NCBI GenBank assembly: GCA_022827275.1
Contig: JAJDTG010000020.1
Coordinates: 1 to 64,000, forward strand
DNA length: 64,000 nucleotides
Origin: Candidatus Dadabacteria bacterium
GTDB taxonomy: Bacteria > Desulfobacterota_D > UBA1144 > Nemesobacterales > Nemesobacteraceae
Direction of reading: 5' to 3'
Positions 17,162 to 25,235 of the stretch are shown here, piece by piece. Every line of letters starts with the position of its first letter. Within the stretch, counting starts at the first letter, position 1. The position numbers and the translations under genes were made by a program. The notes under the pieces are model-generated. The model made no database searches, was not told where the DNA came from, and was given only the letters and a program-made list of their open reading frames with translations.

Positions 17162-17557
17162 TTACCTTTTGGAGAACTGCTGTCCCCTTCTAGCCTTGCG
17201 CTTACCATACTTTTTGCTCTCAACCATTCTGGGATCGCGTTTCAGCAATCCGGAAACCTTGAGTTTCTTGCGAAGCGACTCGTTGGCCTTGAGAAGAGCT
17301 CTGGCAAGTCCGTGGCTCATGGCTCCCGCCTGGCCGGTAAGGCCTCCTCCTTTCACCCTGACCATCACGTCATACTCCATGGAAGTATCGGTAACGCTAA
17401 GTGGTTCGCGGGCCCTTATCTGCCATACTTCTCTGGGAAAGTACTCTTCCACGGATTTTTTGTTCACGGTAATGGAACCGCTGCCTCTTCTAAGCCAGAC
17501 TCTTGCGATTGACGTTTTCCTTCTCCCCGTGCCGTTGTAAATAACAGTTTCAGGCAT
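17162..17557 (-). CDS. rpsI: 30S ribosomal protein S9
   Basis: 131 residues with 'YNGTGRRKTSIARVWL' at the start, 'GGGLTGQAGAMSHGLARAL' in the middle and the conserved basic tail 'KARRGQQFSKR', which reaches the tRNA in the ribosomal P site. It follows rplM by six bases, the universal L13-S9 pair. Confidence 0.98.
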   Translation of the reverse strand: MPETVIYNGTGRRKTSIARVWLRRGSGSITVNKKSVEEYFPREVWQIRAREPLSVTDTSMEYDVMVRVKGGGLTGQAGAMSHGLARALLKANESLRKKLKVSGLLKRDPRMVESKKYGKRKARRGQQFSKR

Positions 17558-17563
17558 AATGAA

Positions 17564-17992
17564 TCAGACCTCCAGAACCTCGGGATTTTGGGCTGTGTGC
17601 GGATGTTTGTCTCCGACATAGATCTTCACCCGCTGTATAAGTTTCTTCTGCCACCTGTTTTTGGGAAGCATCCCCCAGACGGCCTTGCGGATTATTTCGC
17701 CCGGCTCTTTTTCGGCCAGTTCTTCCGCGGTCATGGATTTAAGTCCCCCAGGATAATGAGAATGCCTGTAATAGGTTTTCTGTTCCCACTTCCTGCCGGA
17801 GAACGTAGCTTTGTCGGCATTGACCACAACGACAAAGTCCCCGATATCCGAGTGGGGAGCGAACTGCGGCTTACCTTTGCCCCTGAGAATCGAGACAACG
17901 CTGCTGGCGAGTCTTCCGACGGGTTTCCCCTGAGCGTCGATCAGGTACCACTTCTTTTCAAAATCATCGTTTCTGGCCATGTATGACTTCAT
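17564..17992 (-). CDS. rplM: 50S ribosomal protein L13
   Basis: 142 residues. 'KKWYLIDAQGKPVGRLAS' near the N terminus, 'ADKATFSGRKWEQKTYYRHSHYPGG' and 'AVWGMLPKNRWQKK' are L13 signatures. First gene of the rplM-rpsI-ino1 operon, with a sigma-70-type promoter about 35-60 bases upstream. GAGAG lies before the ATG. Confidence 0.98.
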   Translation of the reverse strand: MKSYMARNDDFEKKWYLIDAQGKPVGRLASSVVSILRGKGKPQFAPHSDIGDFVVVVNADKATFSGRKWEQKTYYRHSHYPGGLKSMTAEELAEKEPGEIIRKAVWGMLPKNRWQKKLIQRVKIYVGDKHPHTAQNPEVLEV

Positions 17993-18025
17993 AGTATTCT
18001 CTCTTCGGATAAATTAAGGGTATCG

Positions 18026-18053
18026 ATTCTACCGAATGTAACCTCAAAGTCAA
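18026..18053 (-). promoter_or_regulatory. Promoter of rplM-rpsI-ino1
   Basis: Minus-strand TTGACT (18053-18048) and TAGAAT (18031-18026), separated by 16 bases. Transcription would start near 18019, leaving about 27 bases before the rplM ATG at 17992. Confidence 0.6.
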
Positions 18054-18080
18054 AGAAATTTAAGCGGGCCAGACAAAAGA

Positions 18081-18869
18081 TTAGAAGTCATAAAAAGCGA
18101 TAACGAATATTTTCGAAAGGATAAAATCGAAAAGTATTATCAGAAAAAGCGAGATCACAACCGTTTTAGTGGTGGCGTTTCCGACCCCGCGTGTTCCTCC
18201 CTCGGCTTTCATTCCCACATAGCAACCCGTAATTGCCACTATGATTCCGAAAAACAGCGTCTTGGAAATTCCGGTCATCAGGTCTTCAAGAGAAACCCAG
18301 CCCCTTATGCTCTCGATGAAAAGAGTGGGTTTCACGTTAAGTTCCATCTGCGAGATGATCATCGCCCCTCCTATGCCCGCTAGGTTCGATATTACTGCAA
18401 GCAGCGGAAAAGATATGATGCACGCCATGAGCCTCGGAGAGACAAGTTTTCTGATCGGATCGGCTCCAAGGGTCTTTATGGCGTCTATCTGCTCCGTTAC
18501 CTTCATCGAGCTTATCTCGGCCGTGATGCCGGAACCGACCCTGCCGCCCACAAGAAGAGAGGTTATTATGGGACCAAGCTCCCTCACGAACGAGAGAGTA
18601 ACCACGGGACCTACAAGCCCTTTCGCCCCGAACCACGCGAATCCCCACGCCATCTGCACCACCATCACCATTCCGATCGCCATGGCGGAAACCACGACTA
18701 TCGATACGGACCGATAACCTATATCGTATATCTGAGCTGTCAGAAGACCATAATCATAGGGAGGAGTAACGGTGGCAACGATTGAATTCCATAAGAAAAA
18801 GCAAACCTCTCCTACGCCGAGAACAAAGTTAATGAGGCTGTTGACAACTTCGGATACAAACCTGCTCAT
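18081..18869 (-). CDS. MlaE-family ABC transporter permease
   Basis: 262 residues with several hydrophobic segments. 'RELGPIITSLLVGGRVGSGITAEISSMKVTEQIDAI' is the MlaE/YrbE signature, the EQIDAL-like loop that docks on the ATPase. The family moves phospholipids across the cell envelope, usually with MlaF (ATPase) and MlaD (MCE protein). Here the upstream gene is a small lipoprotein (four-base ATGA overlap), and the MlaF-like gene is 4.4 kb away. The pair probably works with that ATPase and an MCE protein outside the window. Confidence 0.9.
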   Translation of the reverse strand: MSRFVSEVVNSLINFVLGVGEVCFFLWNSIVATVTPPYDYGLLTAQIYDIGYRSVSIVVVSAMAIGMVMVVQMAWGFAWFGAKGLVGPVVTLSFVRELGPIITSLLVGGRVGSGITAEISSMKVTEQIDAIKTLGADPIRKLVSPRLMACIISFPLLAVISNLAGIGGAMIISQMELNVKPTLFIESIRGWVSLEDLMTGISKTLFFGIIVAITGCYVGMKAEGGTRGVGNATTKTVVISLFLIILFDFILSKIFVIAFYDF

Positions 18870-19417
18870 TTGGCCCAGAGTTCCTCGAAACCTGAAACGA
18901 AATCAATAAATTCCCCGAGATTCGCCTCGAAGTCGGCCGGATCCGCCGAATAGCTGAAATCGTAATCGCATTTTGGAGACTTGTGCACAACCGTCGCAAG
19001 GGCGAACTTCTCATCACTAAGAAACGCCTCGTACTCAGTGTAAAGTCCCGCGGCACCGTCGACTTCGATATCTTTTCGCAGTTTAACTCGCTTTTTACCC
19101 AGGCCAACAACCAAGGAGTCCGAAAGCGTTTGAAGGTCGTAATCCCGGTCCGTGCAGAGCGAACTTACCGTTAAGATGAGATCACTCGCCGGGTTGTAAA
19201 AAGCTATGTCTCCCCCTTCTATCGGCACCCTCTCCCAAGCCTGCGAAAGGGGTGCGACACGGTAACTGTTCAGCTCCGCAGTGTATACCCAGTCTTTCAT
19301 TTTTCCGGGCTTCCTGTCATCCCCCGAGGCATAGCTCATCAGAAATTTCGTTGCAGAACACGAACTCACAAGGAAAATCAGCGAAAACGCGATGGAAAGA
19401 AAGGCCTCTTTGCGCAT
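18866..19417 (-). CDS. Lipoprotein of unknown function, coupled to MlaE
   Basis: 183 residues. The N terminus is a lipoprotein signal with lipobox 'LVSSC' (cysteine about residue 20). The mature part is mostly beta-like and shows no family I recognise. It lies directly upstream of the MlaE-like permease with an ATGA overlap, which suggests a role in the same envelope lipid system, perhaps as a periplasmic or outer-membrane partner. That role is inferred from position only. Confidence 0.75.
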   Translation of the reverse strand: MRKEAFLSIAFSLIFLVSSCSATKFLMSYASGDDRKPGKMKDWVYTAELNSYRVAPLSQAWERVPIEGGDIAFYNPASDLILTVSSLCTDRDYDLQTLSDSLVVGLGKKRVKLRKDIEVDGAAGLYTEYEAFLSDEKFALATVVHKSPKCDYDFSYSADPADFEANLGEFIDFVSGFEELWAK

Positions 19418-19524
19418 GATATAATAGCTCCTTAGTTCTCTTGGGAAGCGTAACCGCTTAAAATACTTGAATACATACTAAAAACCAAGGATCATAGGAC
19501 CTAAAAACAAACCGAGGTGAGATA

Positions 19525-19797
19525 TTGAGTTCAGTAACTATATACACAAGCTTTTACTGTACTTACTGCAGAAGGGCAAAAAGGCTCCTTGACAAAAAAC
19601 AAGTGGCTTACGAAGAGATAAGACTTGATGAGGATCTCGAAAAGAGAGAAGAGCTTGTCAAGGACCTTAACTGGAGAACCGTGCCCATGATCTTCGTAAA
19701 TGAGCAGTTCATAGGCGGTTACGACCAGCTTGCGGCCTTTGACCGCTCAGGGGAACTTGACCGCATGCTCGGTTCCACGGCCCAGAACGATTCCTGA
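19525..19797 (+). CDS. Glutaredoxin (GrxC type)
   Basis: 90 residues. 'YTSFYCTYCRRAK' holds the CTYC redox pair (residues 12-15), 'RTVPMIFVN' the cis-proline loop and 'IGGYDQL' the glutathione-binding glycine pair. Reduces protein disulfides or glutathione mixed disulfides using glutathione, which fits the gshA gene in this window. The start is TTG at 19525, with GAGGTGA eight bases or so upstream. A weak terminator-like hairpin follows at 19802. Confidence 0.93.
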   Translation: MSSVTIYTSFYCTYCRRAKRLLDKKQVAYEEIRLDEDLEKREELVKDLNWRTVPMIFVNEQFIGGYDQLAAFDRSGELDRMLGSTAQNDS

Positions 19798-19801
19798 TGA
19801 C

Positions 19802-19825
19802 GCTTCCCGCCGACTGGAAGCTTTT
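19802..19825 (+). terminator. Weak intrinsic terminator after the glutaredoxin gene
   Basis: GCTTCC (19802-19807) pairs with GGAAGC (19816-19821) across an 8-base loop and is followed by TTTT. The short stem and T-run make it modest. It separates the glutaredoxin gene from the riboswitch leader. Confidence 0.4.
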
Positions 19826-19844
19826 GACACCCCCATCGTTAACC

Positions 19845-20060
19845 TGTATTGTTACATTCAGATTCGGGTTAAGGGAATCGGGTGAGAGTCCCGAACTGTT
19901 CCCGCAGCCGTAATAAGGGGTTTTTTCGGAACCCATGCGAAGCGTGCTTGCGTTTCGGGTCACTGGCTTGAAATACAGCCGGGAAGGCCGTATCCGGAAA
20001 AGCTGTTCTGTTTCAGCAACAGGCAACCCTTTAAGTCGGAAGACCTGCCTGCGTCAATCT
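19845..20060 (+). ncRNA. Cobalamin (B12) riboswitch
   Basis: The leader before the TonB receptor has the conserved cobalamin aptamer elements in order. 'GGGAATCGGGTGAGAGTCCC' (19873-19892) and 'GTTCCCGCAGCCGTAA' form the core. TCACTGG lies near 19960-19966, and the B12 box 'AGTCGGAAGACCTGCCT' is at 20034-20050. Adenosylcobalamin or a relative would shut off the downstream btuB-like gene. The expression platform between about 20060 and the start at 20215 is not resolved; either translation control or early termination is possible. Confidence 0.93.
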
Positions 20061-20214
20061 AGTAGCTTTGCCTCGGGAGTTAGGCGTATGGCCATTGAAA
20101 ACACATTTCTTATTTCCGGCGCGCGCGCGCAGTTTCTGTTTTCCACCCCATGTGTTAATTCATTTAACCACTCTTCCAAGGAAAGCCATCTATCAGCACC
20201 TGGAGGAGTAAAGA

Positions 20215-22149
20215 ATGAACAGACTTAAAATATTTTCCGCTTTTATTTTGATCCTGTTTCTGTTTCCGTCCGCGGGGTTTTCCGAGGAGAAAGAAATGGA
20301 AAGAATTGTTGTGACAGGTACAAAGACCTGGATTGACGCCGAGCTTCTCGGTTCTTCCGTTACGGTCATCGACAGAGAGGAAATTGAAAAGAGCGGGGAA
20401 AAGGACATCGCGGCCATACTTTCGAGAGTCCCCGGATTCAACGTAGTCAGTTCGGGAAGCCGGGGAGGGTTTACTTCCATTTTCGCAAGAGGCGGCCAGT
20501 CGGATTACAACCTCGTTATGATTAACGGCGTTCAGATAAACCAAGCCGGAGGGGGGTTTGACATCTCTTCTCTTACCACTGAAAACGTAGAGAGAATAGA
20601 GATAATAAAAGGGGCCCACTCATCTCTTTACGGTTCCGACGCAGCGTCCTCCGTCATAAACATAATAACGAAGCGCGGGAGCGGAAAAATGAAAAAAGCA
20701 ACTTCCGTAGGTTTGGGGTTCCGCGCCGAAGACGCAATGATCCTCGAGCATTCCTCAAGCATATCGGGCAGTCTTGAAAAACTGGGCTACTTTATTTCTC
20801 ACCAGCGAATCATCGATGAGGGTATCCTAGAGATAAACAACGATTACAAGAACAGGAACTTCACGGCGAACCTGAACCTGGAAGCAAACGACGATTTAAA
20901 CCTCTCCTTTTTCTCCATATACAGGGCTTCGAAGTTTGAATTCCCAACCGGAGGCGCAGGGGACAGATTTGACGCGTTCGCTGATCCGGATCAGGGGACC
21001 AGAGAAAAATCGCTCGTCACGGGTTCTGACATCGTTTTTTCCCCGACGCAGTGGTGGGAAAACTCATTTAAGCTCGGCTACACGAGACTTGATCGGGAAA
21101 ACTACGACGGACCCGATCCCCTCGAATTAGATTCTCCCTTCCCTTCCGAGACTCTCGACAAAAGAATATCGCTTGAGTACGGGGCAAGTTTTTTTGTCGA
21201 CTTCAATCAGGCATCAAGCATAATCTCGACGGGTTTTGAATACGAGAAAGAAAGTTTCAAGACAGACTCACTGAATAAATCAAGAAAAAACTACGCCTTC
21301 TACGCTCAGAACAATTTCGCCCTGCTAAAGACATTCTTCGTAACAACCGGCATAAGATATGATGACAACGAGTCGTTCGGTAGCGAGTGGAGTCCAAGTG
21401 TCTTCGCTAGGTGGAAGATTAGGGAATCCGGAACCGAGATAAGAGGAGGAATCAGCAGAGGAATCAAGGAAGCCAATTTTTATGAAAACTTCAGTGCGGC
21501 TTTCGGAACAATACCCAACCCGGATCTAAAACCCGAAGAAACACTGACAACGGAAATAGGCCTCAGGCAGCCGTTGCTTGATAACGCGGTCGAGCTTGAT
21601 TTGAGTCTCTTCCAAAACAAGTTCAAAAACATTATCGCTTACAGTTTCACCCCGTTTGAGAATGGAACCAACTACGAAAACATAAGCCGCGCAAGGTCAG
21701 AGGGGGTCGAGGCCGCAATACGTTTTTACCCGAGCAACAGCTTAACTCTAGGCACAGCCTACACATACCTTAAAACCGACGTAACCGACGACGGCGGCCT
21801 CGGGTCCCCGTCCTTCTCCGAGGGAGAAAAGCTCATACGGATACCCGAACATTCGTTTTCTTTTAACGCGGGATACTCAAAAAATGCCTTTAATCTTGAT
21901 CTCTCGGGAAACTATGTCGGCAGCAGGGATGATGTGAACTGGAGCGAGTTTCCTTCCACAAGAGTCAAGAACGATTCTTTTTTCATCGTTGACGCTGCGG
22001 CTTCCTACGAAATCAGCGTGAAAAGGTTTGTTGACAAAATCAGGTTGTTTTCAAGAATCAACAACCTGTTTAACAAGGATTATGAAGATATTTTCGGTTT
22101 TTCATCCCCGGGGTTCAGCATGATTTCCGGAATTTCAGCAGTACGGTAG
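20215..22149 (+). CDS. btuB: BtuB-like TonB-dependent receptor for cobalamin
   Basis: 644 residues. A signal peptide (about 1-23) is followed by a TonB-box-like 'ERIVVTGTKT' near residue 30. The plug domain ('VTVIDREEIEKSG', 'VNGVQINQ'-like region, 'VERIEIIKGAHSSLYGSDAASSVINIIT') and a C-terminal beta-barrel follow ('INNLFNKDYEDIFGF...'). Imports corrinoids through the outer membrane with TonB energy. The cobalamin riboswitch directly upstream identifies the substrate. The end 'SMISGISAVR' lacks the usual terminal aromatic residue, so a small 3' change is possible. GGAGGAG precedes the ATG. Confidence 0.92.
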   Translation: MNRLKIFSAFILILFLFPSAGFSEEKEMERIVVTGTKTWIDAELLGSSVTVIDREEIEKSGEKDIAAILSRVPGFNVVSSGSRGGFTSIFARGGQSDYNLVMINGVQINQAGGGFDISSLTTENVERIEIIKGAHSSLYGSDAASSVINIITKRGSGKMKKATSVGLGFRAEDAMILEHSSSISGSLEKLGYFISHQRIIDEGILEINNDYKNRNFTANLNLEANDDLNLSFFSIYRASKFEFPTGGAGDRFDAFADPDQGTREKSLVTGSDIVFSPTQWWENSFKLGYTRLDRENYDGPDPLELDSPFPSETLDKRISLEYGASFFVDFNQASSIISTGFEYEKESFKTDSLNKSRKNYAFYAQNNFALLKTFFVTTGIRYDDNESFGSEWSPSVFARWKIRESGTEIRGGISRGIKEANFYENFSAAFGTIPNPDLKPEETLTTEIGLRQPLLDNAVELDLSLFQNKFKNIIAYSFTPFENGTNYENISRARSEGVEAAIRFYPSNSLTLGTAYTYLKTDVTDDGGLGSPSFSEGEKLIRIPEHSFSFNAGYSKNAFNLDLSGNYVGSRDDVNWSEFPSTRVKNDSFFIVDAAASYEISVKRFVDKIRLFSRINNLFNKDYEDIFGFSSPGFSMISGISAVR

Positions 22150-22160
22150 CGAAGCGTGCT

Positions 22161-22293
22161 CGGGAAGTGGTTTTGGCGCGGAAGAATCGAGGCTGATCTC
22201 AACCAGCCGGGGTGGTGACTTGAGTTGATGCTGCCAAGAAACCGCGCAGGACGCAAAATCCACAAGACAGCTTCCCGGATGCGTTTCGCATCC
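22161..22293. other. Highly structured intergenic segment downstream of btuB
   Basis: Nested complementary arms enclose bases 22161-22277. CGGGAAG pairs with CTTCCCG, GTGG with CCAC, TTTTG with CAAAA, and GCGCGG with CCGCGC; together about 22 pairs. A further inner hairpin lies around 22200-22223 (CTCAACCA/TGGTgacTTGAG). Next comes a perfect hairpin GGATGCG-TTT-CGCATCC (22277-22293) that shares one base with the outer stem. This could be a small RNA, a 3' UTR structure or a short inverted-repeat element (MITE-like). A minus-strand reading from about 22295 begins 'DAKRIREAVLWILR', which resembles the N terminus of IS5-type transposases, so an element remnant is a real alternative. Confidence 0.55.
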
Positions 22294-22367
22294 ACCGTCT
22301 TTACAAGCCCTTACTGAATAACAACTCTTCAGGTTTTAACCGTATCCAGTTATCGCAAAAAAGCGGG

Positions 22368-23393
22368 TTAAGGTTTAAATTCGGGAATAACCTCTTTTCC
22401 GAAAAGCTCAATCGAGTGCGCTATGACCTCGGCGGGAGCCTGGGGAAACACCATCCTGCACATTATGTTGCGGATTCCTGTTTTCTCCGCGTATTTCTTT
22501 ACCTCCTGAGCGCAGTGCTCAGGGGTGCCGATCATAAAGCGGTCTTCTGCCATGTATTCGAAAAAAGGATCGTCAGGGTCGGTTATGTTCTTTCCCCTTA
22601 TCACTATCTTGACCCCGAGGCTCAGGTAAAACTTGTACATGTTTATTACGTATTCGGTTCCGCCTGCAATAGCCTCTTCCATACTTTCGCGCACGTAAGT
22701 TTCCCGAAGCAGTATGTGCTCCACTTCAGATGGATTGCGACCGGCTTTCTCAGCCTCATCGTTATACCACCCTAGAGTATCCATTATCATGGGAACCGTC
22801 CTGCCTGGGCCTATAAGAAGCGGGTACCCGAGGCGGCCGGCCCGCCGCACGGCGGGTTCCTCGAAAGCCCCTATGTATATGGGTATAGGTCTCTGCACGG
22901 GCTTGGGAGTAACGTCTATGTTTGAGAAACTGAACCTCTTGCCTTCATAGGAAAAAGGGCCATCCTCCCAGCATTTCTCGATTATCTCTATGCCTTCCTC
23001 AATCCTCGAGGGTCTTTGCGTTACCGGAACTCCGAACCCCTCGAATTCCTCTTTTCTGTACCCTATCGCGACCCCCAGATCGAATCTTCCGCCGGAAATG
23101 AGATCGACCGTAGCGGCGTCTTCGGCCACCCTAACGGGGTTATGAAGCGTGAGTATCAAGGCCCCGGTACCTATTCTCACTCTCTCAGTCACAGCGGCCA
23201 TCGCAGCGGCCATACCAAGAGGCGAAGAACAGTAACCGTCCTCAAGAAAATGGTGCTCGGAAAGCCAGACCGAATCGAAGTTCACCGCTTCGGCAAGCCT
23301 CACGTGCTCCAGAGAGTTTCTGTAAAGATCCACATGACGGCAATCAAGGTCCTTGTGGGTTTGCATGCTGAAGAGTCCGACTCCGAATTTCAT
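22368..23393 (-). CDS. LLM-class (luciferase-like) flavin-dependent oxidoreductase
   Basis: 341 residues forming a bacterial luciferase-like TIM barrel. Seen: 'MKFGVGLFSM' (first strand), 'FDSVWLSEHHF', 'VRIGTGALILTLHNPVRVAEDAATVDLISGGRFDLGVAIGYRKEEFEGFGV', and the C-terminal 'IIRGKNIT...MIGTPEHCAQEV'. The 'SGGRFDLGVAIGY' loop contacts flavin. The family covers FMN monooxygenases and F420 enzymes, so the exact reaction is unknown. It is divergent from the next gene, another LLM protein; the two promoters share the 109 bases between them. Confidence 0.88.
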   Translation of the reverse strand: MKFGVGLFSMQTHKDLDCRHVDLYRNSLEHVRLAEAVNFDSVWLSEHHFLEDGYCSSPLGMAAAMAAVTERVRIGTGALILTLHNPVRVAEDAATVDLISGGRFDLGVAIGYRKEEFEGFGVPVTQRPSRIEEGIEIIEKCWEDGPFSYEGKRFSFSNIDVTPKPVQRPIPIYIGAFEEPAVRRAGRLGYPLLIGPGRTVPMIMDTLGWYNDEAEKAGRNPSEVEHILLRETYVRESMEEAIAGGTEYVINMYKFYLSLGVKIVIRGKNITDPDDPFFEYMAEDRFMIGTPEHCAQEVKKYAEKTGIRNIMCRMVFPQAPAEVIAHSIELFGKEVIPEFKP

Positions 23394-23502
23394 TTCATAC
23401 CTCCGGGATATTCTCTGGATTATTTGCGTTTAGAGGGCAAATTAACCATAATTCTACCGTGATCGCTATCTACTTCCAAAACCACAATCGAGGTGCCATG
23501 CA

Positions 23503-24558
23503 ATGGGAAAAGAAATAAAATTCGGACTTTCTGCTCCGATGCCGGGAGCTGACGTTGACGGACTCGTAAATTTCTCGATAAAAGCCGACCAACTGGGATT
23601 CGATACCATATGGTATCCCGACCATCTGCTTTTCGTGGCGCCGGGAGCAATTGCTCCCGAGGCGTGGACCGTGGCTGCGGCTGCGGCGATGAAAACAGAA
23701 AACATAGCTTTGGGGACGGTTTCTGATCCTCACAGGATGCATCCCGCTGTTTTCGCCCAGAGACTCGCAACCGTTGATCAGCTTTCAAAAGGCAGGGTAG
23801 TGCTCTCTCTCGGAGTTGGAGAATCGATGAACCTTGACGCGTTCGGAATTGAGTGGGGCAAACCTCTTTCGAAACTCAGGGAATCTATAGAAGTCATGGA
23901 ACTTCTTTGGGAAACCGACGAACCCGTAGATTTTGACGGAAAGTTCTACAACCTTGAGAACGCGTTTTTGCAGATAAAACCCTACGAAAGAAACAAGATA
24001 CCGTTTTACATGGCCACCCACACGCCCAAGGGGCTTCAGCTGACAGGAGAAAAAGGCGACGGATGGCTGCCAATAGACCTCAATCCCGGTCTCTATTCCA
24101 GCTATCTCGGGGATATAACGGCCGCAGCGGATAATGTGGGAAGGTCACTTGACGACGGTTTTGACCCCGCCCTGTGGGTATTCACCTCTCTTGGAGAAAA
24201 CGTTGACGCCGCCTACAAAACTCTCGAACCCTTCAAGTACGTACTGGTTATGCAGGACCAGCTACTGAAGGCCGGCTACGATGTCGAGATACCCGAAGAA
24301 TATCATGGTCTTAACTACTTCAACATAGTGCCGACGGATGAAGAGGGGAGACAGAGGTTCAGGCAGCTTGGGCAAATTTTCCCGAGAGAGGCCATACTTG
24401 ATTTCACAATTACGGGATCAAAAAAAGACTGCATAGAGAAAATCGAGAAATTCATAGACGCTGGAGTGAGGAATTTCGTGTTGTTCTACAGGTTCAGCCC
24501 CGATCCGGACTTGGCACTTGAGACTTACTCAAAAGAGATAATTCCTTACTTCAAATAA
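23503..24558 (+). CDS. LLM-class oxidoreductase, F420-reductase-like
   Basis: 351 residues of the same superfamily, but closer to F420-dependent enzymes of the Mer type. Features are 'FGLSAPMPGADVDGLVNFSIKADQLGFDTIWYPDH', 'IALGTVSDPHRMHPAVFAQRLATVDQLSKGRVVLSLGVGESMN' and a C-terminal 'FTITGSKKDCIEKI...'. Identity to the upstream, divergent paralogue appears low, so this is not a recent duplication. Reaction unknown; it may work on a related substrate. GAGGTG precedes the ATG. Whether this organism makes coenzyme F420 cannot be told here. Confidence 0.85.
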   Translation: MGKEIKFGLSAPMPGADVDGLVNFSIKADQLGFDTIWYPDHLLFVAPGAIAPEAWTVAAAAAMKTENIALGTVSDPHRMHPAVFAQRLATVDQLSKGRVVLSLGVGESMNLDAFGIEWGKPLSKLRESIEVMELLWETDEPVDFDGKFYNLENAFLQIKPYERNKIPFYMATHTPKGLQLTGEKGDGWLPIDLNPGLYSSYLGDITAAADNVGRSLDDGFDPALWVFTSLGENVDAAYKTLEPFKYVLVMQDQLLKAGYDVEIPEEYHGLNYFNIVPTDEEGRQRFRQLGQIFPREAILDFTITGSKKDCIEKIEKFIDAGVRNFVLFYRFSPDPDLALETYSKEIIPYFK

Positions 24559-24738
24559 GCTTTCAAGAGATGCTTCAAAGAGTTTCTGCAAGCGGCATTG
24601 CTGTGTTTATTGGGGCTTATCGCTTCGTATCATCTCAAAACTACATTAGAAACGGGATCTACATACTTAACTAGCCAAGGAGTTGGGATGTTTCTCCGTT
24701 CTGGATTAAATTAGGTAGTCTTACCAAGAGGGGAACAT

Positions 24739-25098
24739 ATGGTCATTCAAAACAATCGAGTTAGGTTGCAGGCCGATCATATCAAAGGGGTCTTGATAAT
24801 AAGCGCAGCTGGTCAAGTCCATGGTACAAACGCACGGGAATTCCACGATAACCTGCACAAGGAAATCATAGCCCCTGGCAATCTCGTAGTTCTGGACCTT
24901 GAAAAACTGTCCTACATCAACAGTGCGGGACTGCGTTCAATTCTGATAGTTGCGAAAACACTTCAAGGTAGAAATGCGAGATTCGTGCTGTGCTCCTTGT
25001 CTGATTCCGTAAAAGAAATCTTCAAGATCGGGGGTTTTGACAAAATCATTGAGGTGTTCGAATCCCGTTCTGATGCTATAGCCGCAATAACGGGTTAA
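24739..25098 (+). CDS. STAS-domain anti-sigma factor antagonist
   Basis: 119 residues of a single STAS domain, as in SpoIIAA/RsbV. The phosphorylation-site segment is 'LSYINSAGLRSILIVAK', with the conserved serine after 'YIN'. Such proteins bind anti-sigma kinases and release a sigma factor, or act in partner-switching pathways. No kinase or phosphatase partner is encoded in the window. GAGGGG lies before the ATG; monocistronic. Confidence 0.9.
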   Translation: MVIQNNRVRLQADHIKGVLIISAAGQVHGTNAREFHDNLHKEIIAPGNLVVLDLEKLSYINSAGLRSILIVAKTLQGRNARFVLCSLSDSVKEIFKIGGFDKIIEVFESRSDAIAAITG

Positions 25099-25149
25099 AA
25101 CGCATTAGGAGGAAGCAGTTCTAACTCCCCTATTTTCCTTGAAAACTCA

Positions 25150-25178
25150 TTGACAATCGTCAAAATTCCTTGTTAATA
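25150..25178 (+). promoter_or_regulatory. Consensus promoter with overlapping inverted repeat
   Basis: A perfect -35 TTGACA (25150-25155) and TTAATA (25173-25178), or TAATAT one base later, at 17-18 bases, with TG before the -10 box. The -35 lies inside the inverted repeat TTGAC-AATC-GTCAA (25150-25163), which could be an operator. Confidence 0.6.
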
Positions 25179-25235
25179 TAGAAAATATGCGGTTGGTGGG
25201 ATAACCGGGTTAAAAAACTCGGGGGGAAATCGCTT

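Noticed and set aside
22080-22295. Minus-strand frame that begins like a transposase
   Set aside because: The first 15 or so residues resemble an IS5-type N terminus, but the rest does not, so it is mentioned only as an alternative for the structured segment.
24571-24675. 34-codon frame before the STAS gene
   Set aside because: Too short, with no ribosome site or family; more likely a random frame.
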